DNA of 64,000 nt from Methanobrevibacter cuticularis (lineage in GTDB: Archaea; Methanobacteriota; Methanobacteria; Methanobacteriales; Methanobacteriaceae): assembly GCF_001639285.1 (NCBI RefSeq), contig NZ_LWMW01000054.1, positions 1-64,000 of the forward strand, given 5' to 3'. Positions within the stretch are counted from its first letter, which is position 1; each line of letters starts with the position of its first letter. Positions 21,490 to 31,285 of this stretch are shown here, piece by piece. The notes below the pieces were generated by a model that did not search any database, was not told where the DNA came from, and was given only the letters and a program-made list of their open reading frames with translations. The translations under genes and the position numbers were made by a program.

Positions 21490-21927
21490 TTAGCAATTAT
21501 TTCTTATTTATTTAATTATTCTTTAATTATTCTTTAATTATTTATTCACGTATTTATTTTTCTTTTTAAATATCTTTAGTTCATAATTTTAATCAATTTA
21601 TTAAATTATTAAGTATATTTAAATAATATATTTTTAATAATAATCAATTTTAAGATATCATAATTGAAAATAAATGATATTAAGAGTTTAATTTATTTTC
21701 AAAATTTAAGAATTTTTCCAGAAATATTATAATTTAAATTTTTTAATAAAATAAAAATAAGAAAAATAAGAAACGTAAAAAGTTTTTATATCTCAATTAA
21801 TAATATTAATTTCTTTAATTATATCGTATTTATTAATTAATAATATTATATAGTTAGATAGTTTATATTAGTAATATTATATAGTTAGATAGTTTATATT
21901 AGTAATATTATATAGTTAAATAGCTTA
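21490..21927. repeat. Convergent spacer with 31-bp tandem repeat
   Basis: The region lies between two gene ends. TAATATTATATAGTTAGATA starts at 21841, 21872 and 21903, giving a 31-bp unit in nearly three copies (21841-21922) directly after the hdrA-like stop. The rest is AT-rich without a gene. Confidence 0.7.
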
Positions 21928-24255
21928 TTAGCTTAATGATTTTAGCTTATTGTCAAATTTCTGGAATTTTTCTGCTAGTCCTTTGAAGTAAGGTATGTAT
22001 ACATTTGAAAACTCGAGTCTTTCTGGATTCATACCGTTAGCTTCTATTTCTTTTCTTATTTGGTCCATTTTTTTCTCAACTTCATGGTACATTAAATCTC
22101 CAGGGTATTCTCCTATAAAGATTCCATCTGCACCTCTTTGAAGTGCGTATATAATGTGTTTTAGCATCACTCTGTTGACTGAATGAATTTTTATGATATA
22201 GATGGATTCAGGGTAATTAACTCTATTAACTCCAATGTTGTCTGCAGCAGTATAACCAACCTGATCTAAAAAGACTAAAATTCTGGTTTCTTCTTCTTTT
22301 TTATCTTTTAACATACCATCAATGGTTGCAAATATTTTTTCATCAATGTTTCCATGAATATTAATGGCATTAGGTTCACAAACAGTTAAACACTTCCCAC
22401 ACCCTGAACAAGACAATGGATCAATGTAAATTTTATCATCCTTAATAGACATAGCTTTATATTTACATATATCTATACATTTTTCACAAAGATTACATAT
22501 TTCTGGATCGATTTCAGCTATAAATGGTTCTATTTCAAGCCCGTTATTCATTATTTCAGCTACTTTAGATGAGGCTGCATTTGCTTGAATTATACTATTG
22601 GTGATATCTTTTGGACCTTGTGCTGTACCACAAACAAATGCTCCTTTAACATCAGTTGTAACTGGTTTTATTTTTGGATGTGTTTCTTTAATGAACATAT
22701 CCTCAGTTAATCCAATATTCATTATCTCAGCTATTTCCTTTGTACCTTCAGAAGGTTCAATAGCTGTTGATAAAACGACCATATCTGTTTCAATTTCTGT
22801 AAATTCTTTTTGTATAGTATCTTCAACTCTGACAACTAAAGAATCTCCCTTCTTACTTACTTCTCCAGGTCTTCCTCTAATTAGTCTTATTCCACTTTCT
22901 TGGCCATGTTTATAATATTTTTCATACATCCCTGGGGTTCTGATATCTGTATAACATATAATGATATCAGTATCAGGATATTTATGTTTTATGATATTTG
23001 CATTTTTCAAAGCAACCATACAACACACTTGTGAACAATATCTATGACCATCTGGCTTTTCATCACGAGATCCCACACACTGTATCATAACTATTCGCCT
23101 TGGGACTTTTCCATTAGATAACATTTTTAACTTACCTTTGGTAGGTCCATTAACTCCCATGATGCGTCCAAGTTCACTTTGCGTTATAACATCTTCATAC
23201 CTATCATAACCATATTCTGGTCTAAGATTAGGATCAAATGTTTTATGACCAGTAGCTATTATAAGAGATCCTACATTTAAAGGAATCATTTCATTTTCTC
23301 CCTTTAAATATATTGCATCCATGGTACACACTTTTTTACATTTTCCACATTTTTCACAGTTTTCAATATCTATAGTATAAGCATCAGGATAACTTTGCGA
23401 AAATGGTTTGTAAATAGCTTTACGCATTGAAAGACCATCATTCCATGAATCTGGAACCTCTACAGGACAAACTTCTATACATTTACCACAAGAAATACAT
23501 TTTTTTTCATCAACATATCGAGGTTTACTTTCAAGAAGGATATTAAAGTTTCCAGCTCTTCTTTCAGCACTTATTGCTTTAGTGTTTGTCATGATTTCAA
23601 TATTTTCATTCCAAATAGCTTCATTGATAACTGGATTAAGTAAACACATTCCACATTCTTCTGCAAGTTTAACTGGTGAAAATACTTTACCTATTTTAAC
23701 CATTTTTCCTCCAATTGAAGGATTTTGCTCAATTAAATAGGTTTTCACTCCTTGTTTTGCAAGTGAAATAGCAGTACTTATTCCTGAAATTCCTCCTCCT
23801 ATAACAGCTGCACTCTCAGTTGTTTGACATAATATTGGATCGACAGCTTGAGCTTGTTTTACCTTTTCAATAGAAGCATTAATAAGAGTTATTGCTTTTT
23901 CAGTTGCTTTTTTCTTATCATCATGAACCCATGAGCAGTGTTCTCTTAAATTAGCCATGTCCATTAAATAAGGATTAAGTGGTTTTACATAGTCTTGAAA
24001 TGTTTTTTCATGGGTAATTGGTGAACAGGCAGCTATAACAACTCTGTCTAAATTTTTGTTTATTACATTATCTCTGATAATCTTTCTTCCATTTAAAGAA
24101 CACAGATTTTCAAATTCTCCGACAACATCTGCATTAATTGAAGATTTAACTTTTTCAATGTCGACTATATCTGAGATATTTCCCCCACACTCACATATAA
24201 AAACCCCTACACGTAGGTTTTTAGGAGTAATTGGGGATTTTACACTAGTATTCAT
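21928..24255 (-). CDS. HdrA-like heterodisulfide reductase subunit with degenerate MvhD-like C-terminal domain
   Basis: 775 aa against about 650 for classical HdrA. In order: N-terminal domain (CECGG at 21-25, AACSP at 75-79); an FAD site (GGGISGISTAISLAKQG); ferredoxin motif CISCGKCIEVCP; CEKCGKCKKVC; the HdrA cluster motif YCSQVCC; then two more ferredoxin motifs (CNLCEKCIDIC, CSGCGKCLTVC). The last ~120 residues align with MvhD, so it is an HdrA2-like fusion, but that domain has no cysteine: CNWC is DQVG, MCSG is IHSV and GCHHGDCHY is GEYPGDLMY. It is probably co-transcribed with the HdrB-like gene upstream. It likely handles electrons for a disulfide-type reaction; the partner is unknown. 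Confidence 0.85.
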   Translation of the reverse strand: MNTSVKSPITPKNLRVGVFICECGGNISDIVDIEKVKSSINADVVGEFENLCSLNGRKIIRDNVINKNLDRVVIAACSPITHEKTFQDYVKPLNPYLMDMANLREHCSWVHDDKKKATEKAITLINASIEKVKQAQAVDPILCQTTESAAVIGGGISGISTAISLAKQGVKTYLIEQNPSIGGKMVKIGKVFSPVKLAEECGMCLLNPVINEAIWNENIEIMTNTKAISAERRAGNFNILLESKPRYVDEKKCISCGKCIEVCPVEVPDSWNDGLSMRKAIYKPFSQSYPDAYTIDIENCEKCGKCKKVCTMDAIYLKGENEMIPLNVGSLIIATGHKTFDPNLRPEYGYDRYEDVITQSELGRIMGVNGPTKGKLKMLSNGKVPRRIVMIQCVGSRDEKPDGHRYCSQVCCMVALKNANIIKHKYPDTDIIICYTDIRTPGMYEKYYKHGQESGIRLIRGRPGEVSKKGDSLVVRVEDTIQKEFTEIETDMVVLSTAIEPSEGTKEIAEIMNIGLTEDMFIKETHPKIKPVTTDVKGAFVCGTAQGPKDITNSIIQANAASSKVAEIMNNGLEIEPFIAEIDPEICNLCEKCIDICKYKAMSIKDDKIYIDPLSCSGCGKCLTVCEPNAINIHGNIDEKIFATIDGMLKDKKEEETRILVFLDQVGYTAADNIGVNRVNYPESIYIIKIHSVNRVMLKHIIYALQRGADGIFIGEYPGDLMYHEVEKKMDQIRKEIEANGMNPERLEFSNVYIPYFKGLAEKFQKFDNKLKSLS

Positions 24256-24480
24256 TTTAATCAGCCGTAATATTCCTTTTATTTAATCTATTAATAATAT
24301 TCGTAATCTTTATCATATTTAGAATGTTTATCATATTTTTTAATAATTTATTAATTTTAATAATTATTTTTTTAATGAATATTTTTTTATCTTTATTAAT
24401 TTTAATAATATTTTTGATTTTTAACAAGTTACTATAGTTTAATAATGTATTATAGGATTACTAATTATATTATAATTATT

Positions 24481-25455
24481 CTATCCTATCGATTTTTTTA
24501 ATTCTTTATCTTTTTTATTAGAGATAGCTTCTATTTCTTCAATTAATGGTTCTAAAGGAACTGTGTGTGTTTGTATTCCTACTATTTTATAAGGATCAGC
24601 CCCCATCACAAGAGCTATTAATTGTACTATGTTTAAATGGAATATATTGAATTCAGTATCTAGTTCTTTTGAAATATAAGGCTGGTATCTATCAAATTGC
24701 ATCTGACAATTAGGACACATATGTACCAATATATCCGTATCTTCGTTTTTAAGAGATAATAATTTTTCACCAGTAACTTCCATAGATAAATCTTTATTAA
24801 CAAATCTTTGCCTAAATCCTGCTCCACAGGTACTTCTTTTGTGGTCATACCAACCAATGGTTTCAACACCACATGATTTTACAAGTTCATCTAGAATTTT
24901 TGGATCTCTGAAACCTTCAATAGTATCTTCATATTGTACTTTACAGTAATGACAAGCATGATGGGTAGCTATTCTAAATTTTGATAAGTCAAATTGAATA
25001 TTTTTAGCTATTTCATCCTTTTTATTAAACAACAGTTCAACCACATGAAAGATATTTTCTGTTGAATCTATACTTCCTTTCTCATATTTCATTTCATCAA
25101 AATTAACTTCTTCAAAAACGTCATTAACTTTATCTCTAATTTCATCATTAGTATTTAGTAATTTAGCTACTTTTTTATTGATAGCATAGCATGTTGCACA
25201 CATCATAGCTAAATTTGTATGATTAGTTTTATTGGCTATATTGAAGTTACGAGCCCCCACTATAGTTGTAGAAAACTGATCAAAAACATCGGAATAATGA
25301 CCCAGCCCAGTACAGCAAGATTGTCTATCATTTACTATATAATCTATGCCTACTTTATCAAATATATATTTTGTTGATGTTTCGATTCCAGGATATTCTC
25401 CACTCACCAAACAACTTTTAAAGAGGATAACATTTTTATCAGGTATATTTTTCAT
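24481..25455 (-). CDS. HdrB-like subunit with altered second CCG motif
   Basis: 324 aa. HdrB binds two noncubane [4Fe-4S] clusters through two CX(n)CCGX(n)CXXC motifs. The first is complete in cysteines (Cys15, Cys47-Cys48, Cys86, Cys89) although CCG reads CCT. In the second, Cys168, Cys210, Cys247 and Cys250 are present, but the first Cys of the CC pair is Thr209; an extra Cys171 follows Cys168. It precedes the HdrA-like gene by 225 bp on the same strand. No hdrC is adjacent. This looks like a paralogue with changed chemistry rather than the main CoM-CoB reductase. Confidence 0.82.
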   Translation of the reverse strand: MKNIPDKNVILFKSCLVSGEYPGIETSTKYIFDKVGIDYIVNDRQSCCTGLGHYSDVFDQFSTTIVGARNFNIANKTNHTNLAMMCATCYAINKKVAKLLNTNDEIRDKVNDVFEEVNFDEMKYEKGSIDSTENIFHVVELLFNKKDEIAKNIQFDLSKFRIATHHACHYCKVQYEDTIEGFRDPKILDELVKSCGVETIGWYDHKRSTCGAGFRQRFVNKDLSMEVTGEKLLSLKNEDTDILVHMCPNCQMQFDRYQPYISKELDTEFNIFHLNIVQLIALVMGADPYKIVGIQTHTVPLEPLIEEIEAISNKKDKELKKSIG

Positions 25456-26400
25456 CTATAAGTACCTTCTGTAAGTTTATAGTAATTATTTAATAACTAT
25501 ATTACAATTATAATCTAATAAGTATATTACAATTATATTAATTTGAATGATATTGTAACATAAATATAATCCACGAATATTTAAATAGGATTTAATAAGA
25601 TTCATATCACCAAATCATAAAATAATAATTGAAAAACTATTTAGTAAATTATTCTAATATGGCCTTTAAGATATTTAAAATTATTTAAAATTACTAAATT
25701 AATTTTTAGATATTCTGAAATATTTATTAGCTATTGAAATTATCAAAAATCAAGGAGAATTAAAAATTTTTAGATTATAGTTACACTTTATTTAATAATC
25801 AGTTGAAATAAATTTAAAAAATAATATTATTAATGAAGTTAATATTTATATTGAAAATTAATTATGTTTTTAATATTATAAATATTTTACTATTTTTATA
25901 AAATTACTAGATAGCAGAAATTTCTAAAATAAATTTTTTGCAATTTAATTTTAACCATATATTTCATAATAAAATGTCATAATAAAATGAATATTGTATT
26001 AAGAAATTTATAATATAGTACTAAGAAATTTAAAACTCTTATTAAAAACTTTTTTAAGGTGTTTATTTAATGGAAATATAATAATAATCAATTATACAAT
26101 CATTAATTTTTTTATAGATTATAAAAGTTATTTTTAAAATCTTTTTAAATATTTTTAAATACTTCTAAATAGCTTAAAAAGGATTTTAAAAGATTTTAAA
26201 ATGTTTGCTAAAATTGAAGTTAGATATGTTAGTTTTTATTCAAAATAAGCCATATACATTGAGAATTAAACATTTTTATTACTAGTTTTCATAATCTTAA
26301 TCTATTATATAAATCTTTCTAAATAAATTTCTAAGTAACCTTTATATTAACTTCATTCCAAAGTATTATCAGTACATTAATGTAAAGCTGAGCTAGCTCA
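25456..26400. other. Long divergent AT-rich intergenic region
   Basis: Nearly 950 bp with no supportable gene or RNA. It must hold the promoters for the minus-strand HdrBA pair and the plus-strand mvh operon. I saw no tandem repeat of convincing size here, unlike most other spacers in the window. Confidence 0.4.
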
Positions 26401-26591
26401 TTGAGGTACGCATAAATTTAAACTATAGCTAAAAATTAACAGCTGGTTAACAGCTGATTAGCAGTTTATTAACAGCTAATCATATGCCAGTTAATAGCTA
26501 ATCAGTAGCTGATTTAGTTGAGGTTTATATAATTGATAAATAAAAATAAATAAAATAGAATAAAATTTTATTTAATAGAGGAGGAAACTCT
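26401..26591 (+). promoter_or_regulatory. mvh upstream region with clustered AACAGCTGATTAGC-type repeats
   Basis: Between 26435 and 26520 the motif TTAACAGCT occurs three times, with TTAATAGCT once, and GCTGATTAGC is answered by inverted GCTAATCA copies (CAGCTGATTAGC, AACAGCTAATC, TAGCTAATCAG, TAGCTGATT). The result is a set of overlapping direct and inverted repeats. It precedes a GGTTTATAT box (26522-26530) and the ribosome binding site GAGGAGG for mvhD. An operator for hydrogenase control is a reasonable inference. Confidence 0.5.
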
Positions 26592-27020
26592 ATGGCTGAT
26601 GATGATGTAAAAATTGTAATGTTTTGTTGCAACTGGTGTTCCTATGGTGGAGCAGATACTGCAGGTACAGCTAGGATGCAATATCCCCCAAATATAAGGG
26701 TTATTAGGGTAATGTGTTCTGGAAGAATTGAACCTCAATTTATATTGAAGGCATTCAAAGAAGGTGCAGATGGCGTAATTGTAGCTGGGTGTCACCACGG
26801 TGATTGTCACTATGACGCAGGTAATTATAAATTAGATCGTAGAATGAGAATAATTTATAAATTAGCGGATGATTTAGGAATTGGAAAAGAAAGAATTTAT
26901 CATGACTGGATCTCTGCATCTGAAGGTGAAAAATTTGCAGAAACAGTTAAAATGATGGTTAATCGAATTAAAGAATTGGGCCCTGCACCTTTGAAAGAGC
27001 AGTTAGATGCTGAGGCTTAA
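26592..27020 (+). CDS. mvhD: F420-non-reducing hydrogenase, iron-sulfur subunit D
   Basis: 142 aa. MvhD carries a [2Fe-2S] cluster and passes electrons from the hydrogenase to HdrA. The cysteines are in CCNWC, MCSG and GCHHGDCHY, all intact. A strong GAGGAGG precedes the ATG. It is the first gene of mvhDGAB and a direct comparison for the degenerate domain of the HdrA fusion at 21928. Confidence 0.95.
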   Translation: MADDDVKIVMFCCNWCSYGGADTAGTARMQYPPNIRVIRVMCSGRIEPQFILKAFKEGADGVIVAGCHHGDCHYDAGNYKLDRRMRIIYKLADDLGIGKERIYHDWISASEGEKFAETVKMMVNRIKELGPAPLKEQLDAEA

Positions 27021-27034
27021 GCGGAGGAAATAAA

Positions 27035-27961
27035 ATGGCACAAAAAGCTAAAATAGGAACTATGTGGTTAGGCGGATGTTCTGGATGTCACTTATCTATT
27101 GCTGATTTTCATGAATCTTTATTAGATGTTTTAGACCTCGCTGATTTTGAATTTTCTCCAGTTTTAATGGATACTAAATATGATGAAATTCCAGAAATGG
27201 ATGTAGTAATCATTGAAGGTGGAATCAGAAACGAAGAAAACAGAGAACTAGCTGAAGAATTAAGAGAAAAAGCTAATTTTATTATTAATTATGGGACCTG
27301 CTCTTGTTATGGTGGAGTTCCAGGATTAGGTAACTTAAACACTGTTGAAGAATTAGAACAAGAAGCTTATATTAATTCTCCAAGTACTGTCAATCCTGAT
27401 GAAATAATCCCTAATGAAGATGTTCCTTCATTAGAAAGTAGAGTTAGACCTCTTGGAGATGTAATAAATGTGGATTTAAATGTTCCAGGATGTCCTCCAA
27501 GATCTGACGTTGTAGCTGAAGCGGTTGTGGCTTTACTTAAAGGAGAAAATGTAGAATTACCAACTACAAATCTTTGTGAAGTTTGTCCAAGAGAAAAACC
27601 ACCTGAAGGTTTATCTATGGAATTCATTAAGAGACAATTTGAAATTGGAAAACCTGAAGATGATTTATGTTTAATTCCTCAAGGATTAATATGTATGGGA
27701 CCAGCTACCATCTCACTATGTGGTGCGGAATGTCCAAGCATAGCTATCCAATGTAGAGGATGTTATGGTCCTACTTCTAAAGTTATGGATCAAGGTGCTA
27801 AAATGATAAGTGCTATTGCTTCAGATTATGGTGTAGAAGAAGATAAAACAATTGACCCAGAACAAGTAGCTGATCAAATAGATGATATTGTTGGTACTTT
27901 CTATACTTACACTTTACCAGCTGCTTTAATACCTTTAAAAATGCAAAACGGGGGCAAATAA
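27035..27961 (+). CDS. mvhG: F420-non-reducing hydrogenase, small subunit
   Basis: 308 aa. The [NiFe] hydrogenase small subunit holds iron-sulfur clusters; LGGCSGCHLS at the N-terminus, GTCSCYGGVPG and the later CRGCYGPT and CGAECP motifs carry ligands. The GCGGAGGAA site precedes the start. The stop TAA touches the ATG of mvhA. Confidence 0.96.
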   Translation: MAQKAKIGTMWLGGCSGCHLSIADFHESLLDVLDLADFEFSPVLMDTKYDEIPEMDVVIIEGGIRNEENRELAEELREKANFIINYGTCSCYGGVPGLGNLNTVEELEQEAYINSPSTVNPDEIIPNEDVPSLESRVRPLGDVINVDLNVPGCPPRSDVVAEAVVALLKGENVELPTTNLCEVCPREKPPEGLSMEFIKRQFEIGKPEDDLCLIPQGLICMGPATISLCGAECPSIAIQCRGCYGPTSKVMDQGAKMISAIASDYGVEEDKTIDPEQVADQIDDIVGTFYTYTLPAALIPLKMQNGGK

Positions 27962-29389
27962 ATGGTAAAACTTACTATGGAACCTGTAACTCGTATTGAA
28001 GGACATGCAAAAATTACTGTAAATCTCGATGATGCAGGAAATGTTCAAGATACTAGATTACATGTTATGGAATTTAGAGGATTTGAAAAATTTATGCAAG
28101 GACGTCCTGTGGAGGAAGCTCCAAGGATAGTTCCTAGAATCTGTGGAATTTGTGATGTACAACACCACTTAGCTGCTGCAAAAGCTGCTGATCAATGTTA
28201 TGGTTTTAAAGATGATGAAATCTTGCCTGCTGCTTATAAAATGAGAGAGCTCATGAATTGGGGTTCATATATGCACTCCCATGCACTTAGCTTCTATTTC
28301 TTATCAGCTCCTGATTTTGTTGTTCCTGATGGAACTAGAAAAACAAGAAATGTTTTCCAAGTTATTAAAGATATGCCAGAAGTAGCTTTACAGGCTATCC
28401 AAATAAGGAAAAACGGTTTAGATATTGTTAAAGCTGTTGGTGGAAGAGCAATACACCCAACTTCTTCAACTCCTGGTGGTATTTCCACTGATTTAGACGC
28501 TGAAACCCAAAAAGATTTGCTTGGTAAAGCTCAACAAAACATTGAATTAGCTCAAGCTACTTTGGATTTAGCTATTCCTATTTTTGAAGATAAAATTGAT
28601 TTAGCTTCCACTTTAGGTAACTTTGGTGATACAAGGCACTGTGGTCTTACTAAAGATGGAGTTTGGGATGTTTACAATGGTGATGTAAGAATAAAAAGTA
28701 AAGATGGTTCTAAAGTTGAATATGAATATAACAATCTTGAATACTTAGATGTTGTAGCCGAACATGTTAAACCATACTCATGGTTAAAATTCCCTTATAT
28801 CAAAGAGTTAGGTTATCCTGAGGGTATTTACAGAGTAGCTCCATTATCAAGAATAAATGTAGCTGATAAAATGCCTGATGCTGCTCCTTTAGCTCAAGAT
28901 AGATTTAAAGAATTCCATGACAAATTTGGTTATGCACAAGCACCATTACTTTTCCATTGGGCAAGATTAATAGAATTGTTAGCTTCTGCTGAATGTGCAG
29001 CTAGCCATTTAGAAGGAGACTTAACTGGTCAAAAATTCCCAGATTCTATTGAAAGAGTAGCTGGTGAAGGTGCAGGTATTGTAGAAGCACCTCGTGGTAC
29101 TTTAATACACCATTACAAAACTGATGATGATGGTTTAATGACCAACGTTAACATCGTCGTTGCAACTATCCAAAATAATCCTGCTATGGAAATGGGTATT
29201 CAGAAAGTAGCTAAAGATTATATTAAACCTGGTGTTGAAGTAGATGATAAGATTTTCAATTTGATGGAAATGGTTATTAGAGCATACGATCCATGTTTAT
29301 CTTGTGCTACCCATTCAATGGATAGTCAAATGAAATTAGCTACCATAGAAGTTTATGACAGCAATGGTAATTTAATAAACAAAGTATAA
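27962..29389 (+). CDS. mvhA: F420-non-reducing hydrogenase, large (catalytic) subunit
   Basis: 475 aa. The Ni-Fe centre is bound by Cys61 and Cys64 ([11 protein letters not shown]) and by Cys445 and Cys448 (DPCLSCATH). The family is matured by cleavage after the His of the C-terminal motif, here His451, leaving a tail of 24 residues to be removed. It oxidises H2 and supplies electrons for heterodisulfide reduction. Confidence 0.97.
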   Translation: MVKLTMEPVTRIEGHAKITVNLDDAGNVQDTRLHVMEFRGFEKFMQGRPVEEAPRIVPRICGICDVQHHLAAAKAADQCYGFKDDEILPAAYKMRELMNWGSYMHSHALSFYFLSAPDFVVPDGTRKTRNVFQVIKDMPEVALQAIQIRKNGLDIVKAVGGRAIHPTSSTPGGISTDLDAETQKDLLGKAQQNIELAQATLDLAIPIFEDKIDLASTLGNFGDTRHCGLTKDGVWDVYNGDVRIKSKDGSKVEYEYNNLEYLDVVAEHVKPYSWLKFPYIKELGYPEGIYRVAPLSRINVADKMPDAAPLAQDRFKEFHDKFGYAQAPLLFHWARLIELLASAECAASHLEGDLTGQKFPDSIERVAGEGAGIVEAPRGTLIHHYKTDDDGLMTNVNIVVATIQNNPAMEMGIQKVAKDYIKPGVEVDDKIFNLMEMVIRAYDPCLSCATHSMDSQMKLATIEVYDSNGNLINKV

Positions 29390-29401
29390 GTGGGTGTAAA
29401 A

Positions 29402-30640
29402 ATGATAGTAGTCAATCAAGAAGACTGCATTAAATGTGGAGCATGTGAGGGAACTTGTCCATCAGCAGCTATTGAATTAGAGAACCAAAAGGTTGTCTAT
29501 TGTGATATCTGTGGTGGAGAGCCTAAATGTGTTGACATTTGCCCACAAGATGCACTTGCTGTAGATGAGTTACTCATTGATGAGAAAGGGAACACTCAAG
29601 CAAGGATTCTTTATAATCCTGCTAAGTGTAATGAGTGTGGAGATTGCGTAGCAGTTTGCCCTCCTCAAACCTTAAAACTTGACAATGATCAGAAAACCAT
29701 GCCTTTACAAGGATTCTGTGTGATGTGTCAAAAATGTGTAAATATCTGCCCAGTTGGAGTCATTGGGATTCCTGGTATTAAAGAACCTAAAACTCGTGAA
29801 TTAGATCTTGAAGGTCCAATTTTCATAAAAGATTGTGTTGGATGTGGAACATGTGTTCCGGAATGTCCTGTCGATGCAATTACTTTGGCTGAAACTGGCG
29901 GAGTAATAGAAATTGATGAAGACACATGTATTAAATGTGGTGTCTGCTCACAAACTTGTCCATGGGATGCAGTTTTCATATCTGAAATAAAACCAGAAAA
30001 ACGTTCAAAAGAAATAAAATCATTTGAATTAGATGCTGAAACTTGTATTGGTTGTAATAGCTGTGTAGATGCTTGTCCAGGTGACTTTATAGAAGAATCT
30101 AAGTCTGATATGACAGTAAAACTTCCAACTATTTGTGCTGCATGCAGTTTATGTGAAAAAATTTGTCCTGTTGATGCTATTAGTTTAGATATCGAATGGG
30201 GAGATGCAAAACCTGCTAATGAAGAAGGAGTAGTTAATAATTCTGAAAAATGTGACTTCTTAGGTGCATGTGCATCTGTCTGCCCATCTGAAGCTATTCG
30301 GGTAGTTAGAAAAGACGGTACTCAAATGCCAGATGATATTCAAACAGACAATGACCCATCATTTAACATGTGTGTAAGATGTGGAGCATGTGCTGCAAAA
30401 TGTCCTGAAGGTGCTTTAACATTATCACCTATGGATAAAGTAGCTGATGGTGAAATAGTTCAAAGAAACAGAATTGTGTTTAACCCATCATTATGTAATA
30501 AATGTGGGGATTGTATTGATGTTTGTCCATATGATATGTTAAAACTTAAAGAAGAAGGTAATTTACCTCTTGTTGGTTTCTGTACTCTATGTGAACAATG
30601 TATCGAGGCATGTCCAAAAGACGCAATGGAATTCAAATAA
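29402..30640 (+). CDS. mvhB: Polyferredoxin MvhB
   Basis: 412 aa from the ATG at 29402, which has GGGTG at 29392-29396. I count twelve ferredoxin-type cysteine motifs, matching the known 12 x [4Fe-4S] of MvhB. Two are irregular: the second ([14 protein letters not shown]) is stretched, and the ninth ([11 protein letters not shown]) lacks its second cysteine. An electron-carrier role with the Mvh-Hdr complex is likely. Confidence 0.95.
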   Translation: MIVVNQEDCIKCGACEGTCPSAAIELENQKVVYCDICGGEPKCVDICPQDALAVDELLIDEKGNTQARILYNPAKCNECGDCVAVCPPQTLKLDNDQKTMPLQGFCVMCQKCVNICPVGVIGIPGIKEPKTRELDLEGPIFIKDCVGCGTCVPECPVDAITLAETGGVIEIDEDTCIKCGVCSQTCPWDAVFISEIKPEKRSKEIKSFELDAETCIGCNSCVDACPGDFIEESKSDMTVKLPTICAACSLCEKICPVDAISLDIEWGDAKPANEEGVVNNSEKCDFLGACASVCPSEAIRVVRKDGTQMPDDIQTDNDPSFNMCVRCGACAAKCPEGALTLSPMDKVADGEIVQRNRIVFNPSLCNKCGDCIDVCPYDMLKLKEEGNLPLVGFCTLCEQCIEACPKDAMEFK

Positions 30641-30651
30641 ACAAAAACAAT

Positions 30652-30685
30652 TTAGATGGTTATCCATCTAATACTTTTTTTATTT
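30652..30685 (+). terminator. Terminator of the mvh operon
   Basis: The 8-bp stem TTAGATGG (30652-30659) and CCATCTAA (30664-30671) has a 4-base loop and is followed by TACTTTTTTTATTTTCTTTT. Confidence 0.8.
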
Positions 30686-31047
30686 TCTTTTTCATGGTTA
30701 AAATACCATTAGATTATTTTTTTTTGAAATTATTTTTAATAATAATTATATTCTTAAATAATTATATTCTTAAGATTATTTAATAGAATTAATTTTTTGG
30801 AATTATTTTTAATATAGTCAGATACTTAATTTTTGGCAGTATATTTTCTGATTCTTTATATAATAATTGATATTTTTATTGTCAAAAATTTGGTTTTGTA
30901 CTATAATATTTTTATTATTGTGAAATTTAAACATTTTTTACTATTGTTAAATCTAAATACAATCACTAATCACGATTAATTTTTTTAAATATGAAAAAAT
31001 TAGTTGATTTAAATAATTAATATGATAAATTTATTTTTAGATATATT
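30686..31047. other. Convergent AT-rich spacer
   Basis: About 360 bp between mvhB and the minus-strand cooT-like gene. A TTATATTCTTAAATAATTATA direct repeat is seen near 30745-30775. No gene is seen. Confidence 0.4.
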
Positions 31048-31227
31048 TCATTGTTCTTGGATGAATAGTTTATGTTCTTCAAGCTCTAATTGAACAAATT
31101 TTCCTTTCACTGATTTTTTATTGTTCAATATGTCTGTCATAGATATTTTATCTCCATCAATTTTTACACTCATAACATCTTCCATTATTAACTCATCATT
31201 TGTATTATAAATATTTGATTCACACAT
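31048..31227 (-). CDS. CooT-family small nickel-binding protein
   Basis: 59 aa. Two ATG codons are adjacent; the second is better spaced from GAGGTTTT and places Cys at position 2, the nickel ligand in CooT. The pattern MCESNIY, then EDVMSVKIDGDKISMTDIL, then VKGKFVQLELEEHKLFI fits the family. CooT takes part in nickel handling for CO dehydrogenase. A CooC-like ATPase is encoded at 48566-49342. It lies 58 bp downstream of pyrC on the same strand. Confidence 0.72.
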   Translation of the reverse strand: MCESNIYNTNDELIMEDVMSVKIDGDKISMTDILNNKKSVKGKFVQLELEEHKLFIQEQ

Positions 31228-31285
31228 CATTAAAACCTCGCTATATTATTTTCTTATTAAATTATTAACCGTCTTTTTTATTAAA

